From NCBI RefSeq assembly GCF_947497125.1, contig NZ_CANMFI010000008.1, forward strand, positions 1 to 49,928: a stretch of DNA of 49,928 nt, written 5' to 3'. Origin of the DNA: an uncultured Polaribacter sp. GTDB taxonomy: Bacteria; Bacteroidota; Bacteroidia; Flavobacteriales; Flavobacteriaceae. How positions within the stretch are numbered: position 1 is the stretch's first letter; each line of letters starts with the position of its first letter. Under the pieces are notes generated by a model, which made no database searches, had not been told where the DNA came from, and saw only the letters and a list, made by a program, of their open reading frames with translations. This document shows positions 42,021 through 49,928 of the stretch, piece by piece. The translations under genes were made by a program, and so were the position numbers.

Positions 42021-42371
42021 ATGAAAAAAATCGAAGCAATTATAAGAAAATCTAAATTCAGCGCGGTAAAAGAGGCGCTACATCAAGTAGATGTAAACTT
42101 CTTCTCTTATTGGGATGTAACAGGTTTAGGTAACGAAAAAGAAGCACATGTATACAGAGGCGTTAGCTACAGCACAGGTGATATTCAAAGAAGATATTTA
42201 TCAATTGTAGTAAATGACGATTTCGAAAAAATTACCATCAATGCTCTTTTAAAATCTGCAGCTACCGGTGAAGTTGGAGATGGTAAAATATTTGTATCAG
42301 ATATTTCTGAAGCTTACAGAATTAGAACAGGCGAAAAAGGAGGAGAAACTTTAAAGAAAACATCAAAATAA
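42021..42371 (+). CDS. glnK: P-II family nitrogen regulator
   Basis: A 116-residue P-II protein, a trimeric sensor of ATP/ADP and 2-oxoglutarate that plugs or releases Amt channels. KKIEAIIRKSKFSAVKEAL opens it; the T-loop region runs GLGNEKEAHVYRGVSYSTGD with Y50 at the position of the uridylylated Tyr51; TGEVGDGKIFV and YRIRTGEKGGETL are nucleotide-binding segments. The T-loop is unlike the RGRQKGHTELYRGAEY of enterobacterial GlnK except for YRGxxY. It lies eight bases before amtB, so control of that channel is its likely task. Confidence 0.93.
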   Translation: MKKIEAIIRKSKFSAVKEALHQVDVNFFSYWDVTGLGNEKEAHVYRGVSYSTGDIQRRYLSIVVNDDFEKITINALLKSAATGEVGDGKIFVSDISEAYRIRTGEKGGETLKKTSK

Positions 42372-42378
42372 AAATAAC

Positions 42379-43590
42379 ATGGAATTATTAACAACAAACA
42401 ACGTATGGATGATGATCTGTACAGCACTAGTTTTCTTTATGCATACAGGTTTTGCATTTTTAGAAATTGGTTTAACAAGACAAAAAAACACAATTAATAT
42501 TTTATTTAAAAACATCTTCATTATTACCGTTGGTCTACTATTATACTATATTGGCGGATTTAACTTAATGTATCCAGGAGACTTTAACGGATTTATAGGT
42601 TTTGCTGGCTTTGGACTAGATACTGTAGCTGGAGCTAACTTAGCTTACAATGCAGGTTATACTTACTGGACAGACTTCTTGTTTCAAGGGATGTTTGCTG
42701 CAACTGCTGCAACCATTGTTTCTGGTGCCGTAGCAGAACGCATGAAAATAGGTCCATTTATGATCTTCACAATTTTATACGTAGGTTTCGTTTACCCAAT
42801 TGCAGGTTCTTGGAAATGGGGTGGCGGATTTTTAGACCAATTAGGTTTTTATGACTTTGCTGGTTCTACCCTAGTTCACTCTGTAGGAGGTTGGGCTGCA
42901 CTAGTAGCTGTTTGGTTACTAGGCCCACGTATTGGGAAATTTAAAGACGGTAAACCACAAGCAATACCAGGACATAATATACCTTTAGCTACTGCAGGTG
43001 TTTTAATTCTTTGGTTAGGTTGGTTTGGTTTTAATGGTGGTTCAGTTTTATCTGCAGACCCAGAATTAACTTCATTAACTTTAGTAACAACTTGTTTGGC
43101 AGCGGCAGCTGGTGGTGTTGTTGCAGCACTTGTATCATTCATAAAATATAAAAATTTAGATTTAACGATGTTTTTAAATGGTATTTTAGGTGGTTTAGTT
43201 GGTATTACAGCTGGCGCTGATGTTATGACGCCAGGTAGCGCAATAATCATTGGTGGTATAGCGGGTGCTATTATAGTGTTTGCCGTAGCCTTAGTTGACG
43301 CTATTAAATTAGACGATCCTGTAGGTGCAATTGCTGTGCATTTAATATGTGGTATCTGGGGTACTTTAGCGGTAGGTATTTTCTCTACAAACCCAGAACA
43401 TACTTTCTTAATACAATTAACAGGGGTTGCTTGTTATGCTGCTTTTTGTTTGATAACATCTTTCTTAATAATCTTTACCTTAAAGAAAACAGTAGGTATT
43501 AGAGTCTCTGAAAAAGAAGAATTAGAAGGCCTTGATACTCATGAGCATGGTATGGATGCATATCCAGACTTTCGTTTAAACGACAACTAA
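42379..43590 (+). CDS. amtB: Ammonium transporter Amt
   Basis: A 403-residue channel with about eleven membrane helices that conducts ammonium at the inner membrane. The twin pore histidines are H167 (STLVHSVGGW) and H321 (GAIAVHLICGIWG). FFMHTGFAFLEIG and FQGMFAATAATIVSGAVAERM match the family's N-terminal half, including the ammonium-selectivity region. There is no cleavable signal peptide. It is eight bases downstream of glnK. The short C-terminal tail (VSEKEELEGLDTHEHG) is the usual P-II-facing part. Confidence 0.95.
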   Translation: MELLTTNNVWMMICTALVFFMHTGFAFLEIGLTRQKNTINILFKNIFIITVGLLLYYIGGFNLMYPGDFNGFIGFAGFGLDTVAGANLAYNAGYTYWTDFLFQGMFAATAATIVSGAVAERMKIGPFMIFTILYVGFVYPIAGSWKWGGGFLDQLGFYDFAGSTLVHSVGGWAALVAVWLLGPRIGKFKDGKPQAIPGHNIPLATAGVLILWLGWFGFNGGSVLSADPELTSLTLVTTCLAAAAGGVVAALVSFIKYKNLDLTMFLNGILGGLVGITAGADVMTPGSAIIIGGIAGAIIVFAVALVDAIKLDDPVGAIAVHLICGIWGTLAVGIFSTNPEHTFLIQLTGVACYAAFCLITSFLIIFTLKKTVGIRVSEKEELEGLDTHEHGMDAYPDFRLNDN

Positions 43591-43615
43591 TAGGAATAAC
43601 TTATAGATTTAGGAA

Positions 43616-43639
43616 CCTGCAAATTTTACAATTTGCAGG
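43616..43639 (+). terminator. Hairpin after amtB
   Basis: Perfect 10-base arms CCTGCAAATT / AATTTGCAGG with a TTAC loop, 26 bases after the amtB stop codon. There is only a weak T-rich tail (ATTTCC), so termination may be partial. The rest of the 214-base gap before gltB is A+T rich and shows no promoter matching the full consensus. Confidence 0.5.
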
Positions 43640-43804
43640 ATTTCCTGCTTATTATCATTTTCTCAAAATAAATTACTTTAATTATTATTAGTGAATAATT
43701 TATAGCTGAATTTTATTTTCATCATAAAAATAACATTAAAACACCTTAAACACTGCGTTTTTCTCAATAAAAAACATAAATTAGCAAATATAATTTATTA
43801 TAAC

Positions 43805-46800
43805 ATGGAGAAACAAGGCTTATATTTACCAGAATTTGAACACGAAAACTGTGGTGCAGGATTTATCTGTAATTTAAACGGAGAAAAAACAAATCAAATC
43901 ATACATGATGCATTAGAAATACTTGTTAAACTAGAACATCGAGGTGGTGTAAGTGCTGATGGAAAAACAGGAGACGGTGCTGGTTTACTGATAGACATAC
44001 CTCATGTTTATTTTGAGCGTGTTTGTAATTTTCCTATACCTAAACAAAGAGAGTATGCTGTAGGTATGGTGTTTCTTCCAAAGAATAAAAATCAATACAA
44101 TTTTTGTAAATCTACTTTCGAAAACAATATAAAAGCACAAGGACTTACAATATTGGGTTGGAGAGTAGTACCCGTAGATTCTTCGCAGTTAGGAGAAATA
44201 GCCTTGGCTTCAGAACCAAACATCGAACAAATTTTTGTTGGTAAATCTGAAGATATTGATGAAGCTACTTTTAAAGCAAAATTATATGCTGCACGAAAAA
44301 TTGCAGAACATACAATCAGAAAATCAAAAATTTCTGAAGCTAATTATTTTTACATTCCTAGTTTATCTATAACAACCATTATCTACAAGGGTATTATTAT
44401 GCCAGAAGATATTGGTCCTTATTATAAAGATCTTCAAGAAAAAGATTTAGTAACAAAATTAGCCTTGGTACACCAACGTTTTTCTACCAATACAATGCCA
44501 ACTTGGGAACTTGCGCAACCTTTTAGGCACATGTGTCAAAATGGTGAAATTAACACCCTACGTGGTAACGTAAGTAGAATGCGTGTACGAGAAGAAATTA
44601 TGAAAAGTGATGTATTTGGACCACAAATAGATGAGCTTTTTCCAATAATTTTACCTGGTAAATCAGATTCTGCTTCTATGGATATGGTGGTAGAATTATT
44701 AACTCATACAGGACGTTCATTACCAGAAATTATGATGATGATGATACCAGAAGCTTGGGAAAAACATGCAACAATGTCTAAAGAGCGTAAAGCTTTTTAC
44801 GAATACAATGGGTGTATTATGGAACCTTGGGATGGGCCGGCCTCTGTACCTTTTACAGACGGAGACTATATTGGTGCATTGTTAGATAGAAATGGTTTAA
44901 GACCTTCTAGATATACTATTACAAAAAGCGGTAGCTTAATTATGTCATCAGAAATTGGTGTGGTAGATGTTGCGCCAGAAGATGTTAAAGAACATGGTCG
45001 TTTAGAACCCGGAAAAATGTTTTTGGTAGACATGAATGAAGGGCGAATTATTGAAGATGAAGAAATAAAAAGTAAAATAGCTTTAGAAAGACCTTACCAA
45101 GAATGGTTAGATAAAACACGTTTGCACTTAAAAGATGTGCCTTATACAGGAGATACGTGTCCTATAGAAACTATAGACGTTAAAACTAGACAGCGTTTAT
45201 TTAATTATACGTTTGAAGACATTCAAGAAGTAATAACACCAATGGCGCAAGTAGGTAAAGAAGCTTTGGGTTCTATGGGGATTGATACTCCTTTAGCTGT
45301 TTTATCTGACAGACCACAATTAATTTCTAATTATTTTAAGCAATTATTTGCCCAAGTAACCAATCCGCCATTAGATGGAATTAGAGAAGAAATTGTAACA
45401 GATATTAGTCTAAATTTAGGAAAAGACAGAAACATCTTTAGTATTACAGATAGACAATGTAGAAAGTTACGCATACAAAACCCTGTAATTTCTAATGCAG
45501 ATTTAGAAAAAATTAGAAACATTGATATCGAAAGTTTCAAAGCAGAAACAATTCAAATTTTATACCCTAAAAAAGAAGGGTTAAACGGATTGGAAGATGC
45601 TCTTGATGCAATTGTAATTAAAGTAGAAAAAGCATTAGAGAAAAAGAACAATATCATCATTCTTTCAGACAGAGGTGTCAATCAAGAATTTGCACCAATC
45701 CCTGCTTTATTAGCTTGTTCATTTGTAAATCATCAATTAAACAGGTTAAGAAAACGTTCTTATTTTGATATTATTATAGAATCTGCAGAACCTAGAGAAC
45801 CACATCATTTTGCTACTTTATTTGGATATGGCGCAAGTGCCATTAATCCATACATGGTAAACGAAATTATTAGAACTCAGGTAAAAGATGGTTTTATTAC
45901 CGATATGAATGAGCAACAAGCAGTTGATAATTTTAATAAAGCTATCGGAAAAGGACTTTTAAAAGTGATGAACAAAATAGGAATTTCTACATTACATTCT
46001 TATAGAGGTTCACAAATTTTTGAAATTGTTGGTTTCAACTCTCAATTTGTAGAAAAATATTTCCCGTATACTGCTTCTAGAATAGAAGGTATCGGGTTGT
46101 ATGAAATCGAAAAAGAGATAGATCAACGCTACAAACAAGCATATCCAGACAATCAGATTGATAAAAATTTAGGCTTAAATGTTGGGGGTGATTATAGATG
46201 GAGAAGAAATGGCGAGCGTCATTTATTCAACCCAACAACAGTTTCTAAATTACAGCAAGCGGTTCGTTTAAGCGACCAAACAAGCTACGATGTATATGCT
46301 AAAGCGATTAATGAACAAGCAGAGAATTTAATGACCATTCGTGGGTTGTTTCAGTTTGATAATTTAGATCCAATTCCTTTAGAGGAAGTAGAACCTTGGA
46401 CAGAAATTGTAAAACGTTTTAAAACTGGTGCCATGTCTTATGGATCAATTTCTAGAGAGGCGCACGAAAATTTAGCGATTGCAATGAACCGAATCGGAGG
46501 TAAATCTAATTCTGGTGAAGGTGGAGAAGATAGAAAACGTTTTGAAAAAGATAGCAACGGAGATAGTAGAAACTCTGCCATAAAACAAGTTGCTTCTGGT
46601 CGTTTTGGGGTAACATCTCATTATTTATCCAACGCAAAAGAAATTCAAATTAAAATGGCGCAAGGTGCAAAACCTGGCGAAGGTGGTCAATTACCAGGAT
46701 ATAAAGTATTGCCTTGGATTGCAAATGCAAGAAATTCTACTCCTTTTGTAGGGTTGATTTCTCCGCCACCACACCACGATATTTATTCTATTGAAGATTT

Positions 46801-48316
46801 AGCACAGTTAATTTATGATTTAAAAAATGCTAACAGAGAGGCTAGAATTAATGTAAAATTAGTTTCAGAAGTTGGGGTAGGTACCATTGCAGCAGGTGTT
46901 GCAAAAGCAAAAGCAGATGTTGTTTTAATTTCTGGTTATGATGGTGGTACAGGTGCATCTCCTTTAACATCATTAAAACATGCAGGTTTACCTTGGGAAC
47001 TAGGTTTGGCAGAAGCACAACAAACATTGGTAATGAACAGTCTACGTAGTAGAATTGTAGTAGAATGCGATGGCCAACTAAAAACAGGTAGAGATGTTGC
47101 AATTGCAGCTCTTTTAGGTGCTGAAGAATTCGGATTTGCAACGGCTCCTTTAGTAGCTTCTGGATGTATTATGATGCGTAAATGTCATTTAAACACTTGT
47201 CCTGTAGGTATTGCTACACAAGACAAAGAATTACGTAAGAACTTTAAAGGAACACCAGAACATGTAATTAACTTCTTCTATTATATTGCAGAAGAATTAA
47301 GAGCTATTATGGCACAACTAGGTTTTAGAACTTTAGATGAAATGGTTGGGCAAACTCATAAAATAAACGCTAACAAAGCAATTAAACATTACAAAGCCAA
47401 AGGTCTTGATTTATCTAGCATACTACACAGACCAACAGGTTATAGAGATCTTACTGTTAAGAATACAGAAAAACAAGATCATAATATAGACAATGTATTA
47501 GACTTTACAATTTTAAAAGATTCGCACAGAGCTTTATATCGTAAAGAACAGATGAATTTAAACTATACTATTAAAAACACCAATAGAACAGTTGGTGCAA
47601 TAATTAGTAATGAAATATCTAAAATATATGGTCATTTAGGCTTACCTGAAGACACCTTAAACATGAATTTTACGGGTTCTGCCGGACAAAGTTTTGGTGC
47701 TTTTGGTGCACACGGATTAACTTTTACACTAGAAGGTGGTACTAATGACTATTTAGGAAAAGGATTATCTGGTGCCAAATTAATTATAAAAAAACCTGCA
47801 AAGGCAGACTTTATAGCTGAAAATAATATTATAGTTGGTAATGTTTGTCTGTTTGGTGCAGTTGCTGGGCAAGCGTACATCAATGGAATTGCAGGAGAAC
47901 GTTTTGCGGTTCGTAACTCTGGTGCTACTGCAGTTGTAGAAGGTGTAGGTGATCATTGTTGTGAATACATGACAGGTGGTAAAGTAATTGTACTAGGTAA
48001 AACAGGTAGAAACTTTGCAGCTGGTATGAGTGGTGGTATTGCTTATGTGTATGATACAGAAAATAAATTTGTAAATGGACTGTGTAATACAGAAACAATC
48101 GAATTTGAAGAAATTACTGATGCAGACGCTGCCGCTTTAAAAGCAGACATCGAAAAACATGTTTTATACACAAACAGTAAAAAAGGTGCAGCTATATTAA
48201 GTGATTGGGAAACAAGTTTAAAAAACTTTGTTAGAATAATGCCAACTGAATATAAAAAAGCATTGAAACGTATAGAAACAGAAGAACCAATGTTCGAAGA
48301 ACTAACAATAGCATAA
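43805..48316 (+). CDS. gltB: Glutamate synthase (GOGAT), large subunit
   Basis: A 1503-residue enzyme that makes glutamate from glutamine and 2-oxoglutarate. The N-terminal glutaminase nucleophile is C16 ([10 protein letters not shown]), implying removal of a 15-residue propeptide. The central and synthase domains include [22 protein letters not shown], the FMN/substrate region [16 protein letters not shown] and [20 protein letters not shown], then the 3Fe-4S cluster [15 protein letters not shown]. The C-terminal beta-helix repeats follow ([13 protein letters not shown], [20 protein letters not shown]). Length is normal. It is four bases before gltD. Confidence 0.97.
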   Translation: MEKQGLYLPEFEHENCGAGFICNLNGEKTNQIIHDALEILVKLEHRGGVSADGKTGDGAGLLIDIPHVYFERVCNFPIPKQREYAVGMVFLPKNKNQYNFCKSTFENNIKAQGLTILGWRVVPVDSSQLGEIALASEPNIEQIFVGKSEDIDEATFKAKLYAARKIAEHTIRKSKISEANYFYIPSLSITTIIYKGIIMPEDIGPYYKDLQEKDLVTKLALVHQRFSTNTMPTWELAQPFRHMCQNGEINTLRGNVSRMRVREEIMKSDVFGPQIDELFPIILPGKSDSASMDMVVELLTHTGRSLPEIMMMMIPEAWEKHATMSKERKAFYEYNGCIMEPWDGPASVPFTDGDYIGALLDRNGLRPSRYTITKSGSLIMSSEIGVVDVAPEDVKEHGRLEPGKMFLVDMNEGRIIEDEEIKSKIALERPYQEWLDKTRLHLKDVPYTGDTCPIETIDVKTRQRLFNYTFEDIQEVITPMAQVGKEALGSMGIDTPLAVLSDRPQLISNYFKQLFAQVTNPPLDGIREEIVTDISLNLGKDRNIFSITDRQCRKLRIQNPVISNADLEKIRNIDIESFKAETIQILYPKKEGLNGLEDALDAIVIKVEKALEKKNNIIILSDRGVNQEFAPIPALLACSFVNHQLNRLRKRSYFDIIIESAEPREPHHFATLFGYGASAINPYMVNEIIRTQVKDGFITDMNEQQAVDNFNKAIGKGLLKVMNKIGISTLHSYRGSQIFEIVGFNSQFVEKYFPYTASRIEGIGLYEIEKEIDQRYKQAYPDNQIDKNLGLNVGGDYRWRRNGERHLFNPTTVSKLQQAVRLSDQTSYDVYAKAINEQAENLMTIRGLFQFDNLDPIPLEEVEPWTEIVKRFKTGAMSYGSISREAHENLAIAMNRIGGKSNSGEGGEDRKRFEKDSNGDSRNSAIKQVASGRFGVTSHYLSNAKEIQIKMAQGAKPGEGGQLPGYKVLPWIANARNSTPFVGLISPPPHHDIYSIEDLAQLIYDLKNANREARINVKLVSEVGVGTIAAGVAKAKADVVLISGYDGGTGASPLTSLKHAGLPWELGLAEAQQTLVMNSLRSRIVVECDGQLKTGRDVAIAALLGAEEFGFATAPLVASGCIMMRKCHLNTCPVGIATQDKELRKNFKGTPEHVINFFYYIAEELRAIMAQLGFRTLDEMVGQTHKINANKAIKHYKAKGLDLSSILHRPTGYRDLTVKNTEKQDHNIDNVLDFTILKDSHRALYRKEQMNLNYTIKNTNRTVGAIISNEISKIYGHLGLPEDTLNMNFTGSAGQSFGAFGAHGLTFTLEGGTNDYLGKGLSGAKLIIKKPAKADFIAENNIIVGNVCLFGAVAGQAYINGIAGERFAVRNSGATAVVEGVGDHCCEYMTGGKVIVLGKTGRNFAAGMSGGIAYVYDTENKFVNGLCNTETIEFEEITDADAAALKADIEKHVLYTNSKKGAAILSDWETSLKNFVRIMPTEYKKALKRIETEEPMFEELTIA

Positions 48317-48320
48317 TGTC

Positions 48321-49784
48321 ATGGGAAAAATAACAGGATTTAAAGAATTTGAAAGACAAGATGAAACGTACACCTCTGTAAAAGATCGTGTAAAAAATTA
48401 CAAAGAATTTACGGTTCCTCTATCAGAAAAAGAAATTACAAAACAAGGATCTCGTTGTATGGACTGTGGTATTCCTTTTTGCCATAGTGGATGTCCGTTA
48501 GGAAATTTAATTCCAGACTTTAACCACATGGTTCATCAAGGAGAATGGAAAAAAGCTTCTTGGATACTTCATTCTACAAATAACTTCCCAGAGTTTACAG
48601 GTAGATTATGTCCTGCACCATGTGAACAAGCATGTGTACTAGGTATTATTGAAGACCCAGTTTCTATTGAAAATATTGAAAAAAATATAGTAGAACGTGC
48701 TTTTAAAGAAGGTTGGATAAAACCACAACCACCAAAAACTAGAACAGGCAAAACAATAGCAATAATTGGATCTGGACCAGCCGGATTGGCTGCTGCTCAA
48801 CAACTAAATAGAGCCGGACATATAGTAACTGTTTTTGAAAGAGATGATGCAATCGGTGGATTATTAAGATATGGAATTCCGAACTTTAAAATGGAAAAAG
48901 GCATTATCGATCGAAGAATTGCCATCCTAAAAGCAGAAGGTATCATTTTTAAGACCAATGTAAATGTTGGTGTTAATTATGATGTTGAAGAATTAAAAGC
49001 ATTTGACAGCATTGTGCTTTGTGGAGGTTCTACAGAGAGAAGAAGTTTACCAACACCAGGTATAGAGGCAAATGGCGTAGTACAAGCCATGGATTTTTTA
49101 ACTCAACAAACAAAAGTATTATCGGGTCAGAAAATTGAAGATCAAATAATGGCAACTGATAAAGATGTTATTGTAATTGGTGGTGGTGATACTGGATCTG
49201 ACTGTATTGGAACGTCAAACAGACATGGTGCAAAGTCTGTTGTTAACTTTGAAATTATGCCAAAGCCGCCAGGAGAAAGATCATCATCTACACCTTGGCC
49301 ATTTTGGCCTTTAAAACTAAAAACATCATCATCTCATCAAGAAGGTGCAGAGAGAAATTGGTTAATCAATACAAAGGAATTTGTAAAGGATGAAGCTGGA
49401 AACTTAATTGCTTTAAAAACAGTTAATGTAGAATGGAAAATAGTACCAGGTCAAAGACCAGAGTTGATAGAAGTAGCAGGAACAGAAAAAACATGGCCTT
49501 GTAATTTAGCTTTGTTAGCACTAGGGTTTACAGGTCCAGAAAGTACATTAGCAGACAAACTAGGTTTAGAAAAGGACAATCAATCTAACTATAAAGCTGA
49601 ATATGGAAAGTATCAAACAAATGTTCCAAATATATTTACTGCAGGTGATATGCGTAGAGGGCAATCTTTAATTGTCTGGGCTATCTCTGAAGGAAGAGAA
49701 GCAGCTAGACAAGTAGATTTATATTTAATGGGTAAATCAGAATTACCATCAAAAGATATTACTGGAGATTTAGTTGCTATGTAA
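48321..49784 (+). CDS. gltD: Glutamate synthase, small subunit
   Basis: A 487-residue flavoprotein that passes electrons from NAD(P)H to GltB. N-terminal cysteine clusters CMDCGIPFCHSGCPLGN and CPAPCEQACVLGI bind the 4Fe-4S centres; IAIIGSGPAGLAAAQQLNRA binds FAD; VIVIGGGDTGSDCIGTS is the NAD(P)H site; IFTAGDMRRGQSLIVWAI is the second FAD motif. It completes the GS-GOGAT route in this operon; glutamine synthetase itself is not in the window. Confidence 0.97.
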   Translation: MGKITGFKEFERQDETYTSVKDRVKNYKEFTVPLSEKEITKQGSRCMDCGIPFCHSGCPLGNLIPDFNHMVHQGEWKKASWILHSTNNFPEFTGRLCPAPCEQACVLGIIEDPVSIENIEKNIVERAFKEGWIKPQPPKTRTGKTIAIIGSGPAGLAAAQQLNRAGHIVTVFERDDAIGGLLRYGIPNFKMEKGIIDRRIAILKAEGIIFKTNVNVGVNYDVEELKAFDSIVLCGGSTERRSLPTPGIEANGVVQAMDFLTQQTKVLSGQKIEDQIMATDKDVIVIGGGDTGSDCIGTSNRHGAKSVVNFEIMPKPPGERSSSTPWPFWPLKLKTSSSHQEGAERNWLINTKEFVKDEAGNLIALKTVNVEWKIVPGQRPELIEVAGTEKTWPCNLALLALGFTGPESTLADKLGLEKDNQSNYKAEYGKYQTNVPNIFTAGDMRRGQSLIVWAISEGREAARQVDLYLMGKSELPSKDITGDLVAM

Positions 49785-49805
49785 AATTAGGTCTATAAAA
49801 AAAAC

Positions 49806-49841
49806 AAGCCATTAGTATATGTTACTAATGGCTTATTTTTT
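49806..49841 (+). terminator. Intrinsic terminator after gltD
   Basis: Perfect 12-base arms AAGCCATTAGTA / TACTAATGGCTT with a five-base loop, followed by ATTTTTT. It closes the nitrogen group. Confidence 0.92.
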
Positions 49842-49847
49842 GACCTA

Positions 49848-49928
<81 letters not shown>

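Overview
The window looks like chromosome from a marine-type member of the Flavobacteriaceae (Bacteroidota; Polaribacter- or Tenacibaculum-like). The basis is the low G+C, the lack of Shine-Dalgarno sequences before starts, several promoters of the Bacteroidota form TTG-N19..22-TAnnTTTG, and the gene repertoire: NhaD antiporter, tandem ExbB/ExbD/TonB, a BBP2-like porin with P-II/Amt, and SLBB-type polysaccharide export. Genus is inference. Both ends lie in repetitive DNA (a dispersed repeat at the start, a run of 20 ATCT units at the end), so this may be a whole assembly contig.

Positions 326-30179, minus strand: a surface-polysaccharide locus of about 30 kb. Reading in the direction of transcription, it starts with nucleotide-sugar genes (a TviC-like epimerase, a TviB/WbpA-like dehydrogenase, a WbpB-like oxidoreductase, a TagD-like cytidylyltransferase, GDP-fucose synthase, GDP-mannose dehydratase, UDP-glucose dehydrogenase). 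Next come the export parts (SLBB outer-membrane protein, Wzz). A tight seven-gene nonulosonic-acid-type block follows (PseB-like dehydratase, aldo/keto reductase, SpsF-like cytidylyltransferase, class III aminotransferase, RmlD-like reductase, NeuB-like synthase, GNAT acetyltransferase). The locus then continues with Wzx, Wzy, one GT-B-like glycosyltransferase, an ATP-grasp/SDR fusion, a hexapeptide acyltransferase, a PglC-like initiating transferase, a secreted sialidase-like Asp-box protein, a second N-terminally short initiating transferase, a DegT aminotransferase and a membrane FlaA1/PglF-like dehydratase. Together these suggest a Wzx/Wzy-assembled capsule or exopolysaccharide containing a nonulosonic-like sugar and 4-amino-4,6-dideoxy sugars.

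Positions 30180-31230: an intact tRNA-Val(UAC) followed by two tandem modules of about 395 bp. Each module has a small GIY-YIG nuclease gene, a tRNA-3'-half-like fragment ending in the same acceptor strand plus CCA as the intact tRNA, and a copy of the same terminator hairpin. This is the strongest candidate here for an undescribed system.

Positions 31230-40686: mostly housekeeping genes (folC; TonB/ExbD/ExbB; nhaD; an amino-acid dehydrogenase; anmK; an acyl-CoA dehydrogenase on the plus strand; truA). A structured REP-like element lies between the convergent acyl-CoA dehydrogenase and truA genes.

Positions 40969-49784, plus strand: a nitrogen-assimilation group of outer-membrane porin, P-II protein, ammonium channel and both glutamate synthase subunits. 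A consensus promoter lies before the porin, a 14-bp palindrome between porin and P-II, and a strong terminator after gltD.
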